A stretch of 26,813 bases of DNA from an uncultured Eubacteriales bacterium (GTDB lineage: Bacteria > Bacillota > Clostridia > Oscillospirales > CAG-382), in the NCBI GenBank assembly GCA_900548115.1, contig URJL01000029.1:1-26813 (forward strand), read 5' to 3'. The translations under genes and the position numbers were made by a program. Each line of letters opens with the position of its first letter. Position 1 is the stretch's first letter. Below the pieces are notes generated by a model. That model ran no database searches, was not told where the DNA came from, and was given only the letters and a program-made list of their open reading frames with translations. Shown here in pieces: positions 1-5,748 of the stretch.

Positions 1-127
1 CGTATGTATAGCGATTTACAGTGTTTTCTTCGCTGTCGATGAGTGCAACCACATCACCGTGACCGTTATGGAGACAGCCATTTTTGCCGCTTGAAGATTT
101 TATAGATGAGTAGCTTTCGGATATTTT
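1..127 (-). pseudogene. RHS/YD-repeat core fragment, running off the left edge
   Basis: Read on the minus strand, the frame from 127 to 1 contains LHNGHGDVVALIDSEEN followed by TVNRYTY. This is the hallmark of RHS/YD-repeat polymorphic toxins (consensus NGHGDVV-L-D--G--V--Y-YDA-G). The frame opens directly after a TGA at 128-130 and has no start codon, so the piece shown lacks the N-terminal bulk of an RHS protein. It is either a degraded gene or an orphan core-tip module, of the kind that supplies alternative toxin tips by recombination. The toxin tip would lie beyond the left edge. The call as an RHS core piece is firm. Whether it is expressed is not known. Confidence 0.72.
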
Positions 128-184
128 TCATTAATCCACAAGCATATTATGACACGTTTTTACACTAACACTAATAGCAGTTTA

Positions 185-487
185 TCACACATAATACTCT
201 ATGTTATCAGAAGCAATATCATAGTACAGCATCTCCCCTTGGCGACATAGCCCGAAATCCAAGATCGGCTTTTTTTCATCATCAAACACCAAATATACTA
301 TCACCTTTTTTTCCGGATATAGTGCTTTTAGTCTAAAAAAAAGCAACTTTGTTATATCACTCAAATCGTTTCTTGAGAGTTCAGGATAATCAATATACTC
401 CTCCAAATGCATATGATTGACTATGTGCTCGGCCTCAGATTTGTCAAAAAAGGTTTCTGTATTTACCTTGGGCACTTTTAAAATCAT
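185..487 (-). CDS. Hypothetical protein, 100 aa, in the RHS/immunity region
   Basis: The frame is open from 679, but the upstream part starts with GTG directly beside a 16-bp hairpin and has no ribosome binding site. I therefore prefer the ATG at 487, which gives 100 residues starting MILKVPKV. That ATG also lacks a clear Shine-Dalgarno sequence, so expression is uncertain. The protein is acidic, has no membrane segment, and ends DIASDNIEYYV. I do not recognise a family. Its place between an Imm11-like gene and an RHS core fragment, all on one strand and AT-rich, fits a small immunity protein, but this is inferred from context only. It could also be the remnant of a longer cassette gene. Confidence 0.45.
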   Translation of the reverse strand: MILKVPKVNTETFFDKSEAEHIVNHMHLEEYIDYPELSRNDLSDITKLLFFRLKALYPEKKVIVYLVFDDEKKPILDFGLCRQGEMLYYDIASDNIEYYV

Positions 488-680
488 TTCATCGTAATAA
501 TATACTTTGAACAATAATAATTTTCTGAAAATGGAATAGCACTTTGCCGAAATGATTGTTTTTTTCACTTTATTCCACCGACTCCCAAATATTTTGCCAA
601 TCCCTTGCCAATTGCATTTATTATATCTGAATTTTGCAGATATTCTTGTTTGTTTAAGGTAACCCAACCTTAGGTTCACG

Positions 681-721
681 TTCTCTGCGGAAAGAGTATT
701 AACTGCTCTTTCCGCAGAGAA
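681..721. repeat. Perfect 16-bp inverted repeat (hairpin)
   Basis: Positions 681-696 and 706-721 are perfect reverse complements around a 9-base loop. The hairpin lies just downstream of the Imm11-like gene on the minus strand. There is no clear T tract on either side, so it may be a weak terminator, an mRNA-end hairpin, or the scar of a small mobile repeat. Confidence 0.7.
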
Positions 722-752
722 TTTAACAAAACAAGTTTAATACTATTCATTC

Positions 753-1340
753 TCATCCTTCCCAAACCAACCTGAAATCAAATCCTGTAATACCGTATTT
801 TTTTACGGCTTCAGCAAATTCTTCATTTACAAAAGGGCGGCATCCCTCTTCTCCCATCACTTTAAACAAAGTATGACCTTTAACAACATCTTTCTTAAAA
901 AAATATTTTTCAAAAATCAATATCGGTCTTGCGGTCGGAAGAGTACGGTATACTGACTTTTCAAGGTCTAGACAATCCTCCAAAACAGTCATCGGATTAA
1001 CAGCGGAATATTCGCCGAAATCACAATAGACCGGAAGTATTTCAACATTTTCAAGGACATCTTTCAATTTTTCAATACATTCGTTTCGGAGAATCATATC
1101 TCCTGTTCCAAGCGGAGCCGTATAATCTCCCACCGGATTAACGGTTCCATCGTCCTCTTTGCATACTTCCATTATACGCGGCCACCACCCGTTTTTTCTC
1201 GATGTTCCATCAAAAGACAGCGACATTTCCCAACTTTCAAGGTTCTTGGCTTCCGGAATCAACCGTTTGCAAGCTTTACGATTAACATTACAACTTGCAA
1301 AATTATGGTTGTAATCAACACATACCTTATAAATCTTCAT
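753..1340 (-). CDS. Imm11/DUF1629-like immunity protein
   Basis: A 195-residue soluble protein. The ATG at 1340 is chosen because a very strong ribosome binding site (GGAGGAGGT) lies just upstream; the frame extends to 1379 but without such a signal. The C-terminal block, LFKVMGEEGCRPFVNEEF followed by A-AVKKYGITGFDF--VW, matches the layout of the Imm11 (DUF1629) family of immunity proteins, in which a short strand is followed by a helix and a final GxxF motif. Members of that family neutralise toxins of polymorphic toxin systems. The RHS core fragment downstream on the same strand supports that role. No toxin tip is present directly upstream, so the gene appears orphaned from its toxin. It has its own sigma-A promoter at 1423-1452. 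The family call is by eye. Confidence 0.65.
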   Translation of the reverse strand: MKIYKVCVDYNHNFASCNVNRKACKRLIPEAKNLESWEMSLSFDGTSRKNGWWPRIMEVCKEDDGTVNPVGDYTAPLGTGDMILRNECIEKLKDVLENVEILPVYCDFGEYSAVNPMTVLEDCLDLEKSVYRTLPTARPILIFEKYFFKKDVVKGHTLFKVMGEEGCRPFVNEEFAEAVKKYGITGFDFRLVWEG

Positions 1341-1422
1341 AACAATACCTCCTCCGTTCTTTCGTCGTTCAACGAACATTCTTTTTCGATTTTCCGTTCT
1401 GTTCCGAATTCCTTATACGCCC

Positions 1423-1452
1423 ATTGTAGCATACCCCGTCCGTTTCTGTCAA
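1423..1452 (-). promoter_or_regulatory. Sigma-A promoter for the immunity gene
   Basis: On the minus strand, TTGACA (1452-1447) and TACAAT (1428-1423) are 18 bp apart. Transcription would start near 1416, about 75 bases ahead of the ATG at 1340. This promoter is divergent from the transporter promoter at 1599. The gene-free stretch 1341-1659 holds these two promoters plus an imperfect GC-rich hairpin (arms 1462-1468 and 1502-1508); I see nothing else in it. Confidence 0.7.
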
Positions 1453-1598
1453 GATTTTTTGCCGAATCAAGCGGACGCCGCGGCGGAAAAAGCGGCTTTG
1501 CGATTCGGATTTTCTCGTTATTTTTTCGTTCTCTCTCGTTTTTGTAAGCGATTCTTGTGAAAAAATGCGCATTTTGACAAATAAATCGAAAATTCGTC

Positions 1599-1627
1599 TT
1601 GACAAACCGAAAAAAGGGGTATATAAT
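1599..1627 (+). promoter_or_regulatory. Sigma-A promoter of the leader peptide/ABC transporter operon
   Basis: TTGACA at 1599-1604 and TATAAT at 1622-1627 are exactly 17 bp apart, a consensus match. The start site would be near 1634, placing the leader peptide ribosome binding site (AAAGGAG, 1644-1650) within the first 20 bases of the transcript. A second TTGACA at 1574-1579 has no matching -10. Confidence 0.85.
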
Positions 1628-1659
1628 TGCGCTATATTTAAGGAAAGGAGAACCGAAGC

Positions 1660-1749
1660 ATGAAACTGAACCGTTATTTCGACTTTGCATACGAATACTA
1701 CTATTGCTTTTTTAATACGGAAAGCAATTCTTTTGTGATGCAAGTTTGA
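1660..1749 (+). CDS. Tyr/Phe-rich leader peptide, 29 aa
   Basis: A short ORF with its own ribosome binding site (AAAGGAG ending at 1650, nine bases before the ATG). The peptide begins MKLNRYFDFAYEYYYCFF and ends SNSFVMQV. Ten of its 29 residues are Tyr (5) or Phe (5), including three consecutive Tyr codons at residues 13-15; Trp is absent. It lies between a consensus promoter and an intrinsic terminator at 1799-1829, upstream of an ABC transporter operon. This is the classic arrangement for ribosome-mediated transcription attenuation: slow translation at Tyr/Phe codons would favour readthrough into the transporter. The codon content points to tyrosine or phenylalanine as the sensed amino acid. 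The mechanism is inferred; the ORF, promoter and terminator are seen directly. Confidence 0.8.
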   Translation: MKLNRYFDFAYEYYYCFFNTESNSFVMQV

Positions 1750-1798
1750 GATCGGGTTCAACATCTTACGGTTTTTCCGTTTAGAATAGGAGCTGTTT

Positions 1799-1829
1799 CA
1801 CACGGTATCACAATACCGTGTGTTTTTTT
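1799..1829 (+). terminator. Intrinsic terminator (attenuator) of the transporter leader
   Basis: A perfect 10-bp stem (1799-1808 with 1813-1822), a four-base loop and seven T residues. It stands 50 bases after the leader peptide stop and 30 bases before the lipoprotein start, so it would block the transporter unless disrupted. Bases 1733-1739 (TTGTGAT, overlapping the end of the leader ORF) are complementary to 1807-1813 (ATCACAA), a possible antiterminator contact. The structure was not folded computationally. Confidence 0.85.
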
Positions 1830-1859
1830 ATTCAGCAAAAAACGAAAGGAAGCAAAACC

Positions 1860-2828
1860 ATGAAAACCACAACGAAAAAAGTTCTCTCTCTTCTCCTCGC
1901 GGCAGCGACGGTCGTCGCGTGTACGCTGTCCCTCTCCTCCTGCGGCAAGAAAAAAGGATATACCGTCGGCATTTGCCAGCTGGTTCGTCACGAAGCGCTG
2001 GACGCCGCAACACAGGGCTTTAAAGACGCGCTGACCGAAGCGCTCGGCGCGGAAAACGTGACTTTCATCGAACAGAACGCACAGAACGACACCATCGCCT
2101 GCTCGACCATCGTCACCGATTTCGTTTCCAAAAAGGTCGATCTGATCTTAGCGAACGCAACGCCCGCACTCCAGGCGGCGTTTAACGCAACGACGACCAT
2201 TCCCGTTCTCGGCACCTCCATCACCGAATACGGCGTTGCGCTCGACATTCCGGACTTCAACGGCACGGTCGGCGGCAACGTTTCGGGTACGTCCGACCTT
2301 GCGCCCCTTACCGAACAGGCAGACATAATCCTTGAGCTTTTCCCCGACGCAAAGAATGTCGGACTCATCTACTGCTCGGCAGAGCCCAACTCCGAATATC
2401 AGGTAAAGGTCATCGAAGAATACCTCACCGACAAGGGTCTCACCTGCACGCGCTTCTCCTTCAGCGACTCGAACGACATTTCCGCCGTTACGACGGCAGC
2501 CGCCGCACAGAGCGACGTTATCTACATCCCCACCGATAACACGGCAGCCTCCTGCTCCGAGACCATCGGCAACATTGTAAGAGAAAAGAAGGTTCCCGTT
2601 GTTGCGGGCGAACAGGGCATCTGCGCCGGCTGCGGTGTCGCCACTCTTTCGATCTCGTACTACGACCTCGGCGTAAAAACCGGTGAAATGGCGGCGAAGA
2701 TCTTAAAGGGCGAAGAAAAGATCTCGGAAATGCCCATCGAATATGCAAAGGCGACCAAGATGTACAATCCCGCCATCTGTGAAGAATTGGGTATCACCGT
2801 TCCCGAAGGATACACGGCGATCGAATAA
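1860..2828 (+). CDS. ABC transporter substrate-binding lipoprotein, TrpX type
   Basis: A 322-residue extracellular binding protein anchored by lipid. It starts with a basic stretch (MKTTTKK), a hydrophobic core and a lipobox LSSC, so the mature protein begins at that Cys. The frame extends to 1818, but that start lies inside the terminator; the ATG at 1860 has an AAAGGA-type site upstream. The mature part (YTVGICQLVRHEALD, then VDLILANATPALQAA and VPVVAGEQGICAGCG) matches the ABC_sub_bind family that includes TrpX of predicted tryptophan transporters. The permease and ATPase follow in the same operon. Because the leader peptide is rich in Tyr and Phe and lacks Trp, the substrate here may be Tyr or Phe rather than Trp. 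That is an inference, since the binding site itself was not analysed. Confidence 0.85.
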   Translation: MKTTTKKVLSLLLAAATVVACTLSLSSCGKKKGYTVGICQLVRHEALDAATQGFKDALTEALGAENVTFIEQNAQNDTIACSTIVTDFVSKKVDLILANATPALQAAFNATTTIPVLGTSITEYGVALDIPDFNGTVGGNVSGTSDLAPLTEQADIILELFPDAKNVGLIYCSAEPNSEYQVKVIEEYLTDKGLTCTRFSFSDSNDISAVTTAAAAQSDVIYIPTDNTAASCSETIGNIVREKKVPVVAGEQGICAGCGVATLSISYYDLGVKTGEMAAKILKGEEKISEMPIEYAKATKMYNPAICEELGITVPEGYTAIE

Positions 2829-2858
2829 TAAACCGGAATCGTAAGCTTCCGAAAAATT

Positions 2859-2885
2859 CAGCCGCTTTTCAGCGCGGGCTGTTTT
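2859..2885 (+). terminator. Hairpin with T run between lipoprotein and permease genes
   Basis: CAGCC (2859-2863) pairs with GGCTG (2877-2881), followed by four T residues. It is weak as a terminator. Such hairpins often stabilise the binding-protein mRNA or lower permease expression relative to the binding protein. Confidence 0.4.
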
Positions 2886-2924
2886 GCAAACAAATATAGG
2901 CAAAGAGCAAAGAAAGGAAAAATT

Positions 2925-3836
2925 ATGGATCTTCTCTCCGCTTTGCCGGGAGCCGTCGCCCAAGGTTTGATTTGGGGCATTATGGCGATCGGCGTATACA
3001 TTACGTATAAAATACTGGATATTGCCGATCTTACGGTAGACGGCTCTATTTGTACGGGCGCCGCCGTTTGCGCCATGCTGATGATAAACGGCGTTCCCGT
3101 TTGGGCTGCGCTTATCGCCGCTTTGCTTTCGGGCATCGCGGCGGGCGCGGTGACGGGCGCTCTGCATATTCTTTTGGGAATTCCCGCCATTCTCTCGGGA
3201 ATTCTCACGCAGCTCGTGCTCTGGTCGGTAAACCTTAAGATCATGGGAAAGGCAAATCAGCCCCTTTCCGCAAGAAATTATAAAGTTTTGCTGTCGCAGA
3301 TGGACATTCCCGCCGCCATCGTCATTTTGGCGATTTTTGCGGTGCTTTTGGTCGCACTGCTCTATCTCTTCTTCGGCACGGAGCTCGGTGCGAGCATCCG
3401 CGCGACGGGCATTAACGCCGCCATGAGCCGCGCGCAGGGAATCAATACCGATGTGACTAAGCTTTTGGGACTGGCGCTTTCCAACGGAATCGTCGCGCTC
3501 TCGGGCGCGCTCCTTTGCCAGTATCAGGGATACACCGACATTAACATGGGCAAAGGCGCGGTGGTCATCGGACTTGCCGCCGTCGTCATCGGCGGTGCGG
3601 TCATATCCAAGCTGCCCCCCAATTTTGCCATACGACTTACGGGCGTGCTTTTGGGCGCAGTGATCTATTACATCGTATATCAGATCATTATTTTTGCGGG
3701 ACTGGATACCGACCTTCTCAAGATGCTGTCGGCGATCGTCGTCGCCGCCTTCCTCGGCGTGCCGTATGTCAAAAAGCAGATCGCGTCGCGCCGCGGCGTA
3801 ACGCAGAGAGAAAAAGGGGGAAAAGACCGTGCTTGA
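2925..3836 (+). CDS. ABC transporter permease, TrpY type (branched-chain/sugar permease fold)
   Basis: A 303-residue integral membrane protein made up largely of hydrophobic segments separated by short loops, starting MDLLSALPGAVAQGLIWGIM. It resembles the uncharacterised permeases that accompany TrpX-type binding proteins (BPD_transp_2 superfamily). The conserved part with GASIRATGINAAMSRAQGI lies near residues 150-175 and is the likely contact with the ATPase. An AAAGGA site precedes the ATG. The last 8 bases overlap the ATPase gene, indicating translational coupling. It would form the membrane channel for the amino acid captured by the lipoprotein upstream. Confidence 0.87.
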   Translation: MDLLSALPGAVAQGLIWGIMAIGVYITYKILDIADLTVDGSICTGAAVCAMLMINGVPVWAALIAALLSGIAAGAVTGALHILLGIPAILSGILTQLVLWSVNLKIMGKANQPLSARNYKVLLSQMDIPAAIVILAIFAVLLVALLYLFFGTELGASIRATGINAAMSRAQGINTDVTKLLGLALSNGIVALSGALLCQYQGYTDINMGKGAVVIGLAAVVIGGAVISKLPPNFAIRLTGVLLGAVIYYIVYQIIIFAGLDTDLLKMLSAIVVAAFLGVPYVKKQIASRRGVTQREKGGKDRA

Positions 3837-4626
3837 ACTGCAAAATATCAACAAAGTTTTCTACCCCGGAACCATTAACGAAAAGGTCGCACTAAGCAAT
3901 TTGAATCTCAAGCTGAACGACGGCGATTTCGTCACCGTCATCGGCGGAAACGGCGCGGGAAAAAGCACGATGCAGAATATTATTTCGGGCGTTTTCCGCC
4001 CCGACACGGGACGGATTCTGCTCGACGGCATCGACGTTACCGCACTTCCCGAATACAAGCGCGCAAAATATCTGGGACGTGTGTTCCAGGACCCGTCCAT
4101 GGGCACGGCGGCGGATATGCAGATCGAAGAGAACCTCGCCCTTGCCTATCGCCGCGGAAAGCACCGCACGCTCCGCGCCGGCATTACGAAAAAGGAGCGC
4201 GAGGAATATAAAAAGCTCCTTGCCGAGTTGGGGTTGGGTCTGGAAAACCGCATGTCCGCCAAGGTCGGTCTTCTCTCGGGCGGTCAGCGGCAGGCGATAA
4301 CGCTGCTTATGGCGTCGCTGAGCTGTCCGAAGCTTTTGCTTTTGGACGAACACACCGCGGCGCTCGACCCGAAAACGGCGGCAAAGGTGCTGGAGATCAC
4401 CGGGCGCATTGTGGAAAACAACCATCTCACCACCCTTATGATCACGCACAACATGCGCGACGCCATCGCCTACGGAAACCGCCTGATCATGCTGCACGAG
4501 GGACGCATCATCATTGACGTTTCGGGCGAGGAAAAGAAAAATCTCACCGTAGAAGATCTTCTTTCGCTTTTCAACAAGGCAAGCGGAACGGTCTTTGCAA
4601 GCGACCGCGCCATTTTGTCGGAATAA
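3829..4626 (+). CDS. ABC transporter ATP-binding protein, TrpZ type
   Basis: A 265-residue ATPase with a GTG start that overlaps the permease gene by 8 bases; a G-rich site (AAGGGGG) precedes it. All nucleotide-binding motifs are intact: Walker A GGNGAGKST (39-47), Q-loop near Gln87, signature LSGGQRQ (149-155), Walker B LLLLDE (169-174) and the switch His207 in ITH. It powers uptake by the permease encoded immediately upstream. With the binding protein it makes a complete three-gene importer under one attenuated promoter. It is followed by a good terminator at 4677-4715. Confidence 0.9.
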   Translation: MLELQNINKVFYPGTINEKVALSNLNLKLNDGDFVTVIGGNGAGKSTMQNIISGVFRPDTGRILLDGIDVTALPEYKRAKYLGRVFQDPSMGTAADMQIEENLALAYRRGKHRTLRAGITKKEREEYKKLLAELGLGLENRMSAKVGLLSGGQRQAITLLMASLSCPKLLLLDEHTAALDPKTAAKVLEITGRIVENNHLTTLMITHNMRDAIAYGNRLIMLHEGRIIIDVSGEEKKNLTVEDLLSLFNKASGTVFASDRAILSE

Positions 4627-4676
4627 TCCGAAGCTTTTCGAAAAACGAAAAATAAACGCAAAAAGCGCACAGCGGG

Positions 4677-4715
4677 CGGCACATACGAGCAAAGTATGTG
4701 CCGTCCTTTTTGTTT
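4677..4715 (+). terminator. Intrinsic terminator of the transporter operon
   Basis: A perfect 10-bp stem (4677-4686 with 4694-4703), a 7-base loop and a T-rich tail (TCCTTTTTGTTT). It closes the three-gene transporter operon. The rest of the gap to mazF (4716-4908) holds a 20-base near-perfect palindrome centred on AAAGCTTT (4787-4806), but no promoter I can defend. Confidence 0.85.
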
Positions 4716-4908
4716 GCACAATCGAAACGAAGCGCAGAAAGCGCGGCGGGGCGGAACGCAAAAAAGCGCTTTTGAATAAACTGACAGCGAAGAAAGCTTT
4801 CTTTGCGAAAACGTTCTTCGAGTCCTCCTTTTTGAATATTTCCGAAAAAGGCGGCAAAAATATCATCAGAGCCGAAACCGAAAAGGTCAGGAAAGGAAGG
4901 AGAAAAAC

Positions 4909-5283
4909 ATGAGTGTGAAACGAGGCGATATTTATTACGCCGATTTAAGTCCCGTCGTCGGTTCGGAGCAAGGCGGTACAAGACCCGTACTTATCATCCA
5001 GAACGACGTGGGAAATAAATTCAGTCCGACGGTTATCGCCGCCGCTATCACCAGTAAAACCGATAAAAGCAAATTGCCGACGCATATCGACGTTTATGCC
5101 GAGCATTACGGTCTTTCGCGCGATTCGGTAATCCTTTTGGAGCAGATCCGAACCATCGATAAAAAACGTCTGAAGGAAAAAATGGGGCATTTGGACGACG
5201 ACGTGATGAATCGCGTCAACAACGCCATCACGGTAAGCTTCGGCTTGAACGATCCCGTTCCGCAGCAGCAGTTCATCGGATAA
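4909..5283 (+). CDS. mazF: MazF/NdoA-type mRNA interferase (PemK family)
   Basis: A 124-residue protein with the full MazF/EndoA fold signature: KRGDIYYADLSPVVGSEQGG, RPVLIIQND, then VIAAAITSK near residue 45 and VILLEQIRTIDKKRL near 78-92. This family cleaves single-stranded mRNA at short sequence-specific sites. The Arg of the first strand and the Thr/Ser of the TSK block, important in characterised members, are present. It has a strong site (GGAAGGAG) before the ATG. In Firmicutes a small antitoxin gene usually precedes ndoA; here the upstream neighbour is the ABC ATPase, with a terminator between. The next gene is an AbrB-fold regulator with its own promoter. The antitoxin may therefore be encoded elsewhere. 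Confidence 0.92.
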   Translation: MSVKRGDIYYADLSPVVGSEQGGTRPVLIIQNDVGNKFSPTVIAAAITSKTDKSKLPTHIDVYAEHYGLSRDSVILLEQIRTIDKKRLKEKMGHLDDDVMNRVNNAITVSFGLNDPVPQQQFIG

Positions 5284-5327
5284 AATAAGATAAAACAAAC
5301 CGGAGCGATCGTATCGACCGCACCGGG

Positions 5328-5357
5328 AAAGAGCCGCGATTTTTCTCGGCTCTTTTT
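5328..5357 (+). terminator. Intrinsic terminator after mazF
   Basis: A 9-bp perfect stem (5328-5336 with 5347-5355) whose 3' arm runs into T residues, with more T's shortly after. It separates mazF from the AbrB-type gene. Confidence 0.8.
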
Positions 5358-5383
5358 CGTTTTTCCGCCGACGCGGCGGGGGG

Positions 5384-5412
5384 TTGACAGCGGGAGAAAA
5401 ATGTGGTATACT
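5384..5412 (+). promoter_or_regulatory. Sigma-A promoter of the AbrB-type gene
   Basis: TTGACA at 5384-5389 and TATACT at 5407-5412, 17 bp apart. Its position rules out the longer frame starting at 5384 and supports the ATG at 5447 as the gene start. Confidence 0.8.
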
Positions 5413-5446
5413 TTTCCAACAAGTAGGAATTTTGAGAGGTGAGGAT

Positions 5447-5680
5447 ATGCCGTCGAAGCACATTTTGGGGCTTCCCAAAGGAAAACACCTTTTCGGCACG
5501 GTCAAGGTCGGCGAAAAGGGACAAATCGTGATTCCCAAGGAAGCGCGCAAGCTTTTTCACATCGAGAGCGGCGACACGCTTTTGATTCTGGGCGACGAGC
5601 ATAACGGGATCATCGTCTCAAAGCCCGAGGTCATGAATGAGGTGGCGAAAAAGATCTTCCGCGACATGGAAGAACCTTGA
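5447..5680 (+). CDS. AbrB/SpoVT/MazE-fold transcriptional regulator
   Basis: A 77-residue protein. The ATG at 5447 is preceded by GAGGTGAGG and lies downstream of a promoter that overlaps the longer frame. Residues 14-50 (LFGTVKVGEKGQIVIPKEAR, then IESGDTLLILGDEH) form the swapped-hairpin SpoVT-AbrB DNA-binding domain. The short C-terminal helix (EVMNEVAKKIFRDMEEP) has no further domain. Small stand-alone AbrB proteins like this are transition-state-type regulators, often of adjacent membrane or transporter genes. The PnuC-like gene follows 68 bases later on the same strand and is the likeliest target or operon partner. MazE antitoxins share this fold, so a role against the neighbouring MazF is possible, though the separate promoter and terminator argue against a classic operon. 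Confidence 0.88.
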   Translation: MPSKHILGLPKGKHLFGTVKVGEKGQIVIPKEARKLFHIESGDTLLILGDEHNGIIVSKPEVMNEVAKKIFRDMEEP

Positions 5681-5748
5681 CGGGGCTTCCCGACGCATTT
5701 TGTTCCGCAGCATCGTATATTTTTAAACTTATTTTTCGGAGAAAAAAC

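Noticed and set aside
1634..1830. T-box riboswitch controlling the transporter
   Set aside because: There is no T-box sequence (TGGNACCGCG-like) nor the large specifier stem. The short ORF with ribosome binding site and terminator explains the region better.
2703..3854. 383-codon frame antisense to the permease, and similar plus-strand frames opposite the glycyl radical enzyme and heparinase-like genes
   Set aside because: They are charged, low-complexity translations without start signals, opposite genes with clear motifs.
5447..5680. The AbrB-type gene as a classical MazE antitoxin
   Set aside because: It follows rather than precedes mazF, has its own promoter and is separated from it by a terminator. 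Kept only as a possibility.
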